From Tetrahymena thermophila SB210 (Eukaryota; Ciliophora; Oligohymenophorea; Hymenostomatida; Tetrahymenidae): a stretch of 64,000 nt of DNA. The notes beneath the pieces are model-generated. The model did not search any database. It saw nothing but the letters and a program-made list of their open reading frames with translations, and had not been told where the DNA came from. Shown here piece after piece: positions 12,930 to 23,504 of this stretch. Made by a program: the position numbers and the translations under genes. Location: assembly GCF_000189635.1 (NCBI RefSeq), contig NW_002476434.1, forward strand, positions 1,612,001 through 1,676,000, written 5' to 3'. Numbering within the stretch: position 1 is the stretch's first letter; each line of letters opens with the position of its first letter.

Positions 12930-13001
12930 AGTCAAGTCAATGAGTTACTTCATAATTACGCTCAAATTCTATCTATTACTCATGGCGCTATACTATTTTT
13001 T
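12930..13001 (+). ncRNA. array RNA, unit 2 (short form)
   Basis: 72 nt, close to the short-form consensus; AGT/ACT closing pairs, ATGAGTTA/TTACTCAT arm and six terminal T are all present. Confidence 0.55.
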
Positions 13002-13205
13002 CAAAAATTATATATTTAGAATTAATTTATAAATTGATAATAAATATTTTATCACTTTTAAAAAATTTTTTGGGTATTATTATAAATTAAAAATCTAATT
13101 TTATTATCAAATTTAGCTCAATAAATACTATGCTTTAAGTCTATTTTTATTTTTAAAAATTAATTAAGATAGAAAAATGATTAAATTTCAAAATATAGAT
13201 TTGAT

Positions 13206-13206
<1 letters not shown>

Positions 13207-13257
<51 letters not shown>

Positions 13258-13258
13258 G

Positions 13259-13336
<78 letters not shown>
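13207..13336 (+). repeat. (TTAG)n microsatellite
   Basis: About 32 tandem TTAG units with a single interruption (TTAGGTAG near 13255). It sits in unit 3 where other units have one to five TTAG, just upstream of the TTAGACAC-like element, so it is an expansion of an existing unit segment. Confidence 0.95.
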
Positions 13337-13444
13337 TTTTTTAATTAAACACTGTAAATATTTTATCTGAATTTTTGAAAACCATAAATTATATTTTAAA
13401 ACTAATTCTAGATATATAAGATCATTACAATATCAATTATCAAT

Positions 13445-13469
13445 AGTCAAGTCAATGAAACTATTTTGT
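13445..13469 (+). pseudogene. array RNA, unit 3, deleted
   Basis: Starts like other copies (AGTCAAGTCAATGA) but jumps directly to ACTATTTTG: the loop and the 3' arm are missing and the T-run is broken. Upstream promoter-like elements remain. Confidence 0.6.
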
Positions 13470-13715
13470 TCAAAAGTTATTTTAAACTAATTTTTATCTT
13501 AATACGATAATAAATATTTTATCATTTATTTTTTTAAAATTATATGTTTGAGTATAATAAATTCTTTAAAAAATACTTAAAATCTAATTTAATAAGAAGT
13601 TTTAGTTAGCTAAATATGTGCTTTAAGCCAATTTTACTTTTAAAGATTGATTAAGATAGAAACATTTTTTAACTTTAAAATATTAATTTGATTGGATTAG
13701 GTTAGTTGGTTAATA

Positions 13716-13761
<46 letters not shown>
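13716..13761 (+). repeat. (TTAG)n microsatellite, second tract
   Basis: About 11 tandem TTAG units in unit 4, at the same place within the unit as the longer tract in unit 3. Confidence 0.9.
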
Positions 13762-13874
13762 CTATTTAATTAGACACTTTCAATATTTTATCCTAAATTT
13801 CAAAACCCATAAATTATATTTAAAAATAAATTTTGAATTTATAAGCTCAATAGACTATTTAACAATCAAACTAT

Positions 13875-14001
13875 AGTCAAGCCAATGAGTTACTTCTTAT
13901 ATTACTTACTGACTCACAAGGATGAATTATTTGATCATAAGGATGAATTATTTGATCACTAGGGCTTAGGCCGAAATACTCATGGCGCCGCACTATTTTT
14001 T
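13875..14001 (+). ncRNA. array RNA, unit 4 (long form with internal duplication)
   Basis: 127 nt. Long-form 5' arm AGTCAAGCCAATGAGTTA; the insert contains two copies of a 20-nt block (AAGGATGAATTATTTGATCA) and GGGCTTAGGCC. The 3' arm is ACTCATGGCGCCGCACT, followed by six T. Confidence 0.5.
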
Positions 14002-14355
14002 AAAAAGTTATTTTAAACTAATTTTTATCTTTATATGATAATAAATATTTTATCATTTATTTTTTTTAAAGTATGTTTTTTTGAGTATTATTAATTAATT
14101 AAAAATATTTAAAATCTAATTTCTATGAAATTTTAGTTAGCTAAATATGTGCTATAAGCCAATTATACTTTTAAAGATTGATTAAGATAGATAAAATTTT
14201 TTAACTTTATAATATTAATTTGATTGGGTTAGTTGGTTAGTTAGCTATTTAATTAGACATTCAATATACTATATTAAATTTCAAAACCCATAAATTATAT
14301 TTTAAAATAAATTTTGAATTTACAAGCTCAATAGATTATTTAACTATCAAAAAAT

Positions 14356-14466
14356 AGTCAAGCCAATGAGTTACTTCTTACATTTAAATTGCTTCTGACT
14401 CACAAGGGTGAGTGATCATTAGGGCTTAGGCCGAAATACTAACTCATGGCGCAGCACTATTTTTTT
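14356..14466 (+). ncRNA. array RNA, unit 5 (long form)
   Basis: 111 nt. Outer stem: GCC with GGC and ATGAGTTA with TAACTCAT (8 perfect pairs). Inside are two more hairpins, ACTCAC-AAGG-GTGAGT and GGC-TTAG-GCC. Six terminal T. Confidence 0.6.
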
Positions 14467-14730
14467 CAAAAGTTATTTTAAACTAATTTTTATCTTAATA
14501 TGATAATAAATATTTTGTCATTTATTTTTTTAAAAGTATGTGTTTGAGTATTATAAATTATTTAAAATCTAATTTATATGAAATTTTAGTTAGCTAAATA
14601 CGTGCTTTAAGCCAATTTTACTTTAAAACATTGATTAAGATAGAAAAAAATTTTTAACTTTAAAATTAATTTGATTGGGTTAGTTAGTTAGCTATTTAAT
14701 TAGACATTCAATATATTATCTTAAATTTTA

Positions 14731-14745
14731 AAACCCATAAATTAT
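14731..14745 (+). promoter_or_regulatory. PSE-like element of unit 6 (representative of long form)
   Basis: AAACCCATAAATTAT, with core ACCCATAA at 14733-14740. It starts 35 bp before the TATA box and about 70 bp before the candidate RNA. From memory, ciliate snRNA and telomerase RNA genes have a CCCATAA-type PSE near -55. The same element is at the same place in nearly every unit. Confidence 0.5.
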
Positions 14746-14765
14746 ATTTTAAAATAAATTTTGAA

Positions 14766-14773
14766 TTTATAAG
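14766..14773 (+). promoter_or_regulatory. TATA box of unit 6
   Basis: TTTATAAG, with its TATAAG core 35 bp before the AGTC at 14803. This spacing is kept across units within a few bases. Confidence 0.5.
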
Positions 14774-14802
14774 CTTAATAGATTATTTAACTATCAAAAT
14801 AT

Positions 14803-14913
14803 AGTCAAGCCAATGAGTTACTTCTTACATTTAAATTGCTTCTGACTCACAAGGGTGAGTGATCATTAGGGCTTAGGCCGAAATATTAACTCATGGCGCC
14901 GCACTATTTTTTT
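14803..14913 (+). ncRNA. array RNA, unit 6 (long form)
   Basis: 111 nt, nearly identical to unit 5 inside the RNA segment; 3' arm TAACTCATGGCGCCGCACT, then seven T. PSE-like and TATA elements are annotated just upstream. Confidence 0.6.
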
Positions 14914-15275
14914 CAAAAGTTATTTTAAACTAATTTTTATCTTAATATGATAAAAAATATTTTATCCTTTATTTTTTTAAATGCATGTGTTTGAGTATTA
15001 AAAATTCTGAAAAAAATATTTAAAACCTAATTTAATAAGAAGTTTTTGTTAGCTAATTTTTTTAATATGTGCTTTAAGAAAATACTTTTAAAGATTGATT
15101 AATAGAAAAAATTTTTTAATTCTAAAATATTTATTTGATTGGGTTAGATAATTTATTAATTAGCTATTTAATTAGACGCTTTCAATATATTATCCTAAAT
15201 TTCAAAACCATAAATTATATTTTAAAATAAAATTTGAATTTATAAGCTTAATAGATTATTTAACTATCAAAATAT

Positions 15276-15385
15276 AGTCAAGCCAATGAGTTACTTCTTA
15301 CATTTAAATTGCTTCTGACTCACAAGGGTGAGTGATCATTAGGGCTTAGGCCGAAATATTAACTCATGGCGCAGCACTATTTTTT
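15276..15385 (+). ncRNA. array RNA, unit 7 (long form)
   Basis: 110 nt, same three helices as units 5 and 6. The only differences inside the segment are next to the closing ACT and in T-run length (six). Confidence 0.6.
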
Positions 15386-15750
15386 CAAAAGTTATTTTAA
15401 ACTAATTTTTATCTTAATATGATAACAAATATTTTATCATTTAATTTTTTTTTTTTAAAGCATGTGTTTGAGTATTACAAATTCTGAAAAAAATATTTAA
15501 AACCTAATTTAATAAGAAGTTTTAGTTAGCTAAATAAGTGCTTTAAGACAATTTTACTTTTAAAGATTGATTAAGATAGAAAATTTTTTTTTTAATTTTA
15601 AAATATTTATTTGATTGGGTTAGTTAGTTACTTAGTTAGTTATTTGATTAGACACTTTGAATAAATTATCCTCAATTTCAAAACTATAAATTATATTTTA
15701 AAATAAATTTTTAATTTTTTAGTTCAATTAATTATTAACTATCAAAAAAT

Positions 15751-15858
15751 AGTCAAGCCAATTAGTTACTTCTTTAAATTTAAATTTCTTCTCAAACTAG
15801 ATGAGTTACTTGATCATTAGGCTCAAATTCTAACTCATGGCGCCGTACTATTTTTTTT
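15751..15858 (+). ncRNA. array RNA, unit 8 (mixed form)
   Basis: 108 nt. It opens with the long-form arm (AGTCAAGCCAATTAGTTA), holds an internal second ATGAGTTACTT and then the short-form block GCTCAAATTC before TAACTCATGGCGCCGTACT and eight T. Its 3' flank (GAAATATTTAAGTTATTTAT) recurs after unit 16, suggesting shared descent. Confidence 0.5.
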
Positions 15859-16154
15859 AATGAAATATTTAAGTTATTTATTTATTTCCCTAATTTGAAA
15901 AATTTTTTTAACCGTTAATAAAAAAACATTTTTAAGTTTTACATTACAAAATCATTAAAATATTTTTTTATTTTTTATATAATTGCCCTCCTTTTTTAAA
16001 TCTTAAAATATTCCATTGTGCCCTCATTTTACAAATTAAATTTGATTCATAAATACATATAAAAAAATTAAAAAAGATATTTTATATTTACTTTTAAAAC
16101 CTTATGGCTATGTGATATTTAGCAGCAATAGCCATTTTTTTAAACAGCAAAGCT

Positions 16155-17192
16155 ATATATACTCAAAGAATGAATTGCAAAGTTTTTTTAATAATTTGTC
16201 TTATATTTTATAAAAAAAATTAGAGATATTTTGTTGATAAATATTTTATATTTGTAGTAAAAATGTAATTTATTGAAATAGATTGATTTTAATCTATTTT
16301 TTTCCAATTTTGATTTGTATTTATGTATGAATTAACCTAGAAGAAATAAGTAAATTTGCAAAAATCAAATTAGTTCTTTTTTTTTTTTGAGATAAAAGAG
16401 TTTTATCATTATTTTTTTTTAATTTAATTAATTAATAAGACAAAATAGATTTGCATCAAAAAATAAAACACTTTTATTTTTCAATACCTTTTTAGTATTT
16501 CCTTATAACATCTAAACCTAGACCCTCAATACAAACAATTTTTGGAATTAAAAAAAGCAAGCATAAATTATTTTATTTTGAATGGAGAAAATTAATTAAA
16601 ATTAAATCCTCTATTAGAAAACCTTTAAATATATACAAATTTAACAAATATTCTTCAAAAAAGTGCATAATTTTATCAAAATATTTGTATCAACTCAGTA
16701 ATTTGCTTAAATATAATAAAATAATACCTAAATATTATGAAATAAAGATCATATTGGCTTAATTTTACTTAAAACATATTTTTATTTTTCAGAAAAACTG
16801 TAAAACTATTTTCTAATTTCTTCTATTTTCCAGTATTTTATTTGATTAGGTTAAAAAAAATGTTGCTGGATTAGTGTTTGACAATTTGAATTCTTTTCCA
16901 ATTAGGTAAGTTCCTTATTATTTTATATATTTAGTTAGGTATTTAATCTTCGATAATATTTTAATAGATATGATATAGACTAGAATAAATAAATAAAGAG
17001 GTGTAAGTAAACATTTAAAATAGTAAAATAAAAAGATAAATTTAAAGTATTTATATATTCACATTTATTTTTTAAATAACTAATATAAATTATCTCAAGC
17101 AACATTGATAAAATGAAAGTAAAATATAAATAAATTCAACAAATTTTAATTGAAATTAATATTATCAAAATTCATTAAAATAATTATAATAA
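16155..17192. repeat. dispersed repeat, copy C, between the arrays
   Basis: Collinear with 11325-12330 over about 1 kb with few indels. It shares an AATAGATT...AATCTATT hairpin with T-run near 16280, the AGATAAAA/TTTTATCT hairpin near 16392, and the stretch after GTATTTTATTTGATTAGG. It lies about 4.8 kb from copy B in the same orientation. Confidence 0.75.
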
Positions 17193-17930
17193 GTAAAATC
17201 TTGCTATCGTTGGTCTAATTTAACAACTCTCTTGATTTTAAAGATCTAATTCCTTAATTACCAATAATTTTCACTTTATATATTAAATAAATAAATTGTT
17301 AAATTGAAAAATAAAATACATTATTTTCGAAATAAATACATACCATAAATAAATAAATTAAATAATTAAAAGACTTGATTATTTTTTTCAAATTTAAGGT
17401 TTAGGATAAGCTTTTATGTAATAAAAAAAACTTTTACCAATAAATACTGAGTTACAAAGTATTTAGATGTGCACAGTTTTCTAAATCAGAAACAATGCTT
17501 ACTGTTTCTCTCTCTGTATAATATCCATCATATTAACTGATAAAAAATAAGAATAATTTAAAAAAAAAACTAAAATGATTATTTTTACGGTTGCCTAATA
17601 TTCAAAGATAAAAGACTAGTCGAGTTTGCTAGAGTAGAACACATAGAAATTACACTCTATTTACTAATAATTGAGTTGCAACAGCTATTAAAAAGTTAGA
17701 AATAAATTACTTAAAATGAATAATTGAAACAATAATTAATTATTAACATTTTAGACAATACAAAATTTAAATAGCTAATATAAAAAATTAAATATCATTA
17801 TTTAAAATTAAAAAATATAAAAATTTGATTTTGGTTGCTATAAGCTGATTAAATTTATTGATAATAGAATTTTAGGTAGTCTTAAATAAGAGTATTTACG
17901 GTATAATTAATTATCATCATTTATTAATAA
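17193..17930. other. unique spacer before array 2
   Basis: Not repeated elsewhere in the window. It contains GAAACA...TGTTTC at about 17489-17508, and a minus-strand segment 17485-17541 with complementary ends (ATCAG/CTGAT), a TATGATGG and a terminal CTGA, weakly like a C/D snoRNA. CTAGTCGAGTTTGCTAG near 17615 can form a small hairpin. No gene called. Confidence 0.4.
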
Positions 17931-18214
17931 ATATTTTATCACTTTTTAAAATATTTTTTCAATTAATAACTCTTACAAAATTATTTAAAATATAATTTAA
18001 AAACAAGATTTAGCTAAATTTATGCTTTAACTCAATTTTTATTTTTAAAGATTCATTAAGATAGAAAAATTATTAAAATTTTATAATATTGATTTGAATG
18101 GGTTAATTTGTTTAATTAGACACTTTTAATATATTATCTTAATTCCTAAAACCATAAATTATAAACTCAAATTAATTTTAAATATATAATATCATTAGAC
18201 TATCAATTATCAAT

Positions 18215-18288
18215 AGTCAAGTCAATGAGTTACTTCATAATTACGCTCAAATTCTATCTATTACTCATGGCGCTGTACTATTTTTTTT
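18215..18288 (+). ncRNA. array RNA, unit 9 (short form)
   Basis: Consensus short form including GGCGCTGTACTA; eight terminal T. Confidence 0.55.
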
Positions 18289-18562
18289 AGGTGATTATTA
18301 TTATTAATTCTTAAAAAAAAATATTTTTAATATTATCATAAGATTTATAAGATTTGGCTAAATGAATGCTTTCAGTCAATTTCTATTCTTAAAATTCATT
18401 AAGATAGAAAAATAATTTAATTTTTATAATATTAATTTGATTTGATTTAGTTAGTTAGTTAATTATTTATATAGACACTTTTAATATATTATCTTAATTT
18501 TTAAAACCATAAAATATATACGAAAATTAATTTTAAATATATAAAGAATATCAATTATCAAT

Positions 18563-18634
18563 AGTCAAATCAATGAGTTACTTCATAATTATGCTCAAAT
18601 TTTATCTATTACTCACGGCGCTGTACTATTTTTT
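18563..18634 (+). ncRNA. array RNA, unit 10 (short form)
   Basis: 5' arm AGTCAAATCAATGAGTTA and 3' arm ACTCACGGCG each carry one substitution (G to A, T to C) that weakens the stem. Six T. Confidence 0.5.
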
Positions 18635-18975
18635 CAAAATTTATATATTGAATTAATCATTACAATAAATTGATAATAAATATTTTATCACTTTTTAAAT
18701 AATTTTTTGGATATTATTACAAATTAAAAATAATTAAAAATCTAATTTTATTATAAAATTTAGCTCAATATACACCATGTTTTAGTCTATTTTTATTTTT
18801 AAAAATTAATTAAGATATAAAAAAGATGTAAATTTCAAAATATTGATTTGATTTAGTTAGTTAGTTAATTATTTAATTAGACACTTTTAATGTATTATCT
18901 TAGTTTTTAAAACCATAATTTATATTTTAAAACTAATTTTAAATATATAAGATCATTATACTATCAATTATCAAT

Positions 18976-19047
18976 AGTCAAGTCAATGAGTTACTTCACA
19001 ATTACGCTCAAATTCTATCTATTACTCATGGCGCTATACTATTTTTT
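18976..19047 (+). ncRNA. array RNA, unit 11 (short form)
   Basis: 72 nt, consensus arms, GGCGCTATACT 3' end, six T. Spacer nearly identical to that of unit 12. Confidence 0.55.
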
Positions 19048-19316
19048 CAAAATTTATATATTGAATTAATCATTACAATAAATTGATAATAAATATTTTA
19101 TCACTTTTTAAATAATTTTTTGGATATTATTACAAATTAAAAATAATTAAAAATCTAATTTTATTATAAAATTTAGCTCAATATATACGATACTTTAAGT
19201 CTATTTTTATTTTTTAAAAAAATTCAGATAGAAAAACGATTTAAATTTCAAAATATTGATTTAGTTAGTTAATTTTTTAATTAGACACTATAAATATTAT
19301 ATCTTAATTTTTGAAA

Positions 19317-19328
19317 ACCATAAATTAT
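19317..19328 (+). promoter_or_regulatory. PSE-like element of unit 12 (representative of short form)
   Basis: ACCATAAATTAT, followed by ATTTTAAAACTAATTC and the TATA box. It begins 32 bp before the TATA box and 64 bp before the candidate RNA. A further conserved TTAGACACTA lies at 19281-19290. Confidence 0.5.
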
Positions 19329-19348
19329 ATTTTAAAACTAATTCTAGA

Positions 19349-19356
19349 TATATAAG
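19349..19356 (+). promoter_or_regulatory. TATA box of unit 12
   Basis: TATATAAG exactly 32 bp before the AGTC that starts the hairpin segment; present in almost the same form in most units. Confidence 0.5.
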
Positions 19357-19380
19357 ATCATTATACTATCAATTATCAAT

Positions 19381-19452
19381 AGTCAAGTCAATGAGTTACT
19401 TCAAAATTACGCTCAAATTCTATCTATTACTCATGGCGCTATACTATTTTTT
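19381..19452 (+). ncRNA. array RNA, unit 12 (short form)
   Basis: 72 nt. 5' arm AGTCAAGTCAATGAGTTA, loop rich in A/T/C, 3' arm TTACTCATGGCGCTATACT, six T. Confidence 0.6.
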
Positions 19453-19793
19453 CAAAAGTTATATAATGAAATAATCATTGCTATAAATTGATAATAAATG
19501 TTTTATCACTTTTTAAATAATTTTTGGATATTATCAAGAATTTAATATAATTAAAAATCTAATTTTATTTTTAAATTTAGCTCAATATATACCATATTTT
19601 AAGTCTATTTTTATTTTTAAAAATTAATTAAGATATATAAATGATTTAAATTTCAAAATATTAATTTGATTTAGCTAGTTAGTTAATTATTTAGTTAGAC
19701 ACTTTTAATAAATTATCTTAATTTTTAAAACCATAAATTATATTTTAAAACTAATTCTAGATATATAAGATCATAAAACTATCAATTATCAAT

Positions 19794-19865
19794 AGTCAAG
19801 TCAATGAGTTACTTCTCAATTACGCTCAAATTCTATCTATTACTCATGGCGCTGTACTATTTTTT
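19794..19865 (+). ncRNA. array RNA, unit 13 (short form)
   Basis: 72 nt, consensus arms, GGCGCTGTACT end, six T. Its downstream spacer is almost identical to that after unit 12, a sign of recent unit duplication. Confidence 0.55.
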
Positions 19866-20202
19866 CAAAAGTTATATAATGAAATAATCATTGCTATAAA
19901 TTGATAATAAATGTTTTATCACTTTTTAAATAATTTTTGGATATTATCAAGAATTTAATATAATTAAAAATCTAATTTTATTTTTAAATTTAGCTCAATA
20001 TATACCATACTTTAAGTCTATTTTTATTTTTAAAAATTAATTAAGATATATAAATGATTTAAATTTCAAAATATTAATTTGATTTAGCTAGTTAGTTAAT
20101 TATTTAGTTAGACACTTTTAATAAATTATCTTAATTTTTAAAACCATAAATTATATACTAAAATTAATTCTATATTAGATAATTAGACTATCAATTATTA
20201 AT

Positions 20203-20274
20203 AGTCAAGTCAATGAGTTACTTCATAATTACACTCAAATTCTATCTATTACTCATGGCGCTGTACTATTTTTT
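20203..20274 (+). ncRNA. array RNA, unit 14 (short form)
   Basis: 72 nt, consensus arms; loop has ACACTC in place of ACGCTC. Six T. Confidence 0.55.
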
Positions 20275-20609
20275 CAAAAATTATATAATGAATTAATCAT
20301 TACTATAAATTGATAATAAATATTTTATCACTTTTTAAATAATTATTGGATATTATCAAGAATTTAAAATAATTAAAATCTAATTTTATTATAAAATTTA
20401 GCTAGTTCAATAAATACCATGCTTTAAATCTATTTTTATTTTTTAAAAATAATTAAGATAGAAAAATTATTTAAATTTCAAAATATTGATTTAGTTAGTT
20501 AATTTTTTAATTAGACACTATAAATATTTTATCTTAATTTTTAAAACCATAAATTATATTTTAAAACTAATTTTAAATATATAAAATCATTAGATTATCA
20601 ATTATCAAT

Positions 20610-20682
20610 AGTCAAGTCAATGAGTTACTTCACAATTACGCTCAAATTCTATCTATTACTCATGGCGCTGCACTGTTTTTTT
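20610..20682 (+). ncRNA. array RNA, unit 15 (short form with long-form 3' end)
   Basis: Short loop, but 3' end GGCGCTGCACTG as in long-form copies, and the spacer that follows matches array 1 long-form spacers. Seven T. Confidence 0.5.
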
Positions 20683-20999
20683 CAAAAGTTATTTTAAACT
20701 AATTTTTATCTTAATATGATAATAAATATTTTATTATTTATTATAAATTCTTTGAAATCTAATTTAATAAGAATTTTTAGTTAGGTATATTTATGCTTTA
20801 AGCCAATTTTACTTTTAAAGATTGATTAAGATAGAAAAAATTTTTTAACTTTAAAATATTAATTTGATTGGGTTAGTTGTTTAGTTAGCTATTTAATTAG
20901 ACACTTTGAATATATTATCCTAAATTTCAAAACCATAAAATATATTTTAAACTAAATATTGAATTTATTATTTCAATAGACAATTAACTATCAAAAAAT

Positions 21000-21110
21000 A
21001 GTCAAGCCAATGAGTTACTTCTCTAAATTTAAATTGCTTATCTGAATCACGGATGAGTTACTTGATCATTAGGCTCAAATTCTAACTCAATACGCTGTAC
21101 TATTTTTTTT
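21000..21110 (+). ncRNA. array RNA, unit 16 (mixed form)
   Basis: 111 nt with the long-form 5' arm (AAGCC), an internal GGATGAGTTACTT, then GCTCAAATTC and a 3' arm with the core changed to CTCAATACGC. Same design and 3' flank as unit 8. Eight T. Confidence 0.45.
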
Positions 21111-21394
21111 AATGAAATATTTAAGTTATTTATTTATTACCCTAATTTGAAAAATATATTTAACCATTAATAAAAAAACATTAATAAGTATTAATGTATG
21201 AGCAAATAGAATTAAATCAAATTTAAGATAATGCTTAGTTAGTAAAATACTTTAAATGAATTAAAATTTATTTTTAAACTAATGATTTGAGTTTATTAGA
21301 GACTTTAAGAATTTTATTTTCATTATTAAAACCATAAATTATTTTATTAAGCTAACTCTAATTTTTTCATCTTATTAGTTAACTAATTGCCAAT

Positions 21395-21509
21395 AGTCAA
21401 GTCAGTGAGTTGCTTCATTATTTCACTCAAATTATTTTTATTACTTATGGATCAGTTACTTGATGTTTATGCTCAAATTCTATCTATTATGGCATAGTAC
21501 TATTTTTTT
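21395..21509 (+). ncRNA. array RNA, unit 17 (divergent, duplicated loop)
   Basis: 115 nt. 5' arm AGTCAAGTCAGTGAGTTG, an internal TTACTTATGGATCAGTTACTT, then GCTCAAATTC and TATTATGGCATAGTACT. Pairing is weaker than in other units; seven T. Confidence 0.35.
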
Positions 21510-21804
21510 CAAAAGTTATTATTGCTCTAAAAAAAAGCTATCATTAGTATTAGTTAGTACATTAAAAAATAATACTAAATTTAATTTAATTATAAAATTT
21601 AGTTAGGTAGATAGATACTTTAAATCAGTATTTATTTTTAAAGAATGAATAAGAAAGAAAAATGAATTAAAATTTATTTTTTAAATTATAATTTTATTTA
21701 ATTAATTAGACACTTTAAATAATTTGTTTCAATTTAGAAAACCATAAATTATATTATTAAGTTAATTCTGAATATATGAGATCAATATAATATTAATTAT
21801 CAAT

Positions 21805-21881
21805 AGTCAAGTCAATGAGTTACTTCATAATTTTAAGCTTCTCAAATTCTATCTATTACTCATGGCGCTGTACTTTTTTTT
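21805..21881 (+). ncRNA. array RNA, unit 18 (short form)
   Basis: 77 nt, consensus arms with a slightly longer loop (TTTTAAGCTT insert); ends GCTGTACT plus eight T. Confidence 0.5.
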
Positions 21882-22284
21882 AAATATTATTTATCATAAA
21901 TTATGACCCTAACCTACCTAATATGAAAAGTATATTTTAGCTAAATAAAAAATTTTTTTTAGTATTTAAGAATGAAAAAATAATATTAATTGCAATTTAA
22001 CTACAAAGTTATGCTAATTAATTTTATACTTTAAATCAGTTATTATTTTTATAGGTTCATTTTAATAGTAAATTTCTAATTTAATTCTCAAAATAGATAA
22101 GTAGATAGAGGCATTAATTATTTTTTGATGAAAATGTGAATTAAAAAAATTATCAAAACTAATATTTAAAGTATTAATTTAAAATGAGATAGAAGCTTTA
22201 AACAATTGATATTATTTTAGAAACATAAAGATATTATTAATCTAAAGTAAATAGTTAACAGAGTTATACAATCAATTAGTTATC

Positions 22285-22358
22285 AATAGCCTAATCAATA
22301 AGTTATTTCAAATTTTTTTCTGTGAATTCAAACTTATTATTAATGGTGCTGTAATTTT
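22285..22358 (+). pseudogene. array RNA, unit 19, degenerate
   Basis: Recognisable by position and by ATCAATAAGTTATTTC and TATTAATGGTGCTGTA, but the arms have many substitutions and the 5' AGTC is lost. Confidence 0.5.
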
Positions 22359-22672
22359 TAAAAAATTTATGTGAAAACCTTAATTAATTTGATTAAATTT
22401 TTTAATTTTAAAAAAATTAAAATTAAAAAATTTTAATTAAAAATAAAAGTTAAATCTAATTATGTTTCAAATATATTAAATAAATATGTCTATTAAGTTA
22501 AAAAAATTAAGTTTGTAAGATCAGTAAAAATTAATTAAAAATTTATTTATAAATATTAATTTGATATAATTAGACAATTTAATTATTCTATTTTGATATT
22601 AGAAACCATAAATTATATTATTAAGCTAATTCTGAATATATAAATAAGCTCAAAAAAATATAAATTATTCAT

Positions 22673-22746
22673 AGTCAAGTCAATGAGTTACTTCATAATT
22701 TTCTTAAATTCTATCTATCTATTACTCATGGCACTGTACTATTTTT
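22673..22746 (+). ncRNA. array RNA, unit 20 (short form)
   Basis: 74 nt with an extra TATC in the loop; GGCACTGTACT 3' end; five T, the shortest run among the intact copies. Confidence 0.45.
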
Positions 22747-23069
22747 CAGAAGTTATTTTAAAGTAAATTTTTAACATAAAATGCTACTTAATATTTTATC
22801 GCTTTTTTTTTAAAGTTTTTAAATTTTAAAAAAATTATTTAAAATCTAATTTAATCATAAGATTTAGCAAATAACATACTTTAAGTCAACTTTAATTTTA
22901 AAGATTCATTAAGATACAAAATGATTTAAATTTAAAAGTATTGATTTGATTTAGTTGATTAATTATTTAATTAGACACTTTTAATATATTATCTTAATTT
23001 TTAAAACCATAAATTATATTTTAAAACTAATTCTAGACATATAAATTTTATAGACTATCAATTATCAAT

Positions 23070-23141
23070 AGTCAAGTCAATGAGTTACTTCAAAATTACG
23101 CCTAAATTCTATCTACTACTCATGGCACTATACTATTTTTT
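23070..23141 (+). ncRNA. array RNA, unit 21 (short form)
   Basis: 72 nt; loop ACGCCTAAATTC, 3' arm CTACTCATGGCACTATACT, six T. Confidence 0.5.
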
Positions 23142-23432
23142 CAAAAGTAATCACTTTTTAAAAAGTTTTTGAGCATTATAAATACTTAAAAATAATTTTA
23201 AATCTAATTTAATTACAAATTTATCAAATTAATACATACATGCTTTAGTCAATTTTTATTTTAAAGATTCATTAAGATACAAAATGATTTAAATATTAAA
23301 GTATTGATTTGATTTAGTTGATTAATTATTTAATTAGACACTTTTAATATATTATCTTAATTTTTAAAACCATAAATTATATTTTAAAACTAATTCTAGA
23401 CATATAAATTTTATAGACTATCAATTATCAAT

Positions 23433-23504
23433 AGTCAAGTCAATGAGTTACTTCAAAATTACGCTTAAATTCTATCTACTACTCATGGCGCTATATTATT
23501 TTTT
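23433..23504 (+). ncRNA. array RNA, unit 22 (short form)
   Basis: 72 nt; sister of unit 21 by spacer and loop, but with GGCGCTATATT at the 3' end. Six T. Confidence 0.5.

Larger units (their letters stand above)
12331..15860 (+). repeat. RNA-gene tandem array 1 (8 units)
   Basis: Head-to-tail units of about 340-515 bp, all in plus orientation. Each unit has a spacer, a TTAG-rich tract, a TTAGACACTT-like element, a CC(C)ATAAATTAT element, a TATA box, the hairpin-forming segment and a T-run. Units 1-3 are of the short form, 4-7 of the long form and 8 is mixed. Unit 3 has lost its loop and 3' arm. Candidate RNA segments are listed separately. Confidence 0.85.

Noticed and set aside
13207-13336. 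TTAG repeats as internal telomeric sequence
   Set aside because: Tetrahymena telomeres are TTGGGG repeats; this tract is TTAG, lies inside an array unit and varies in length between units, so it is a microsatellite.
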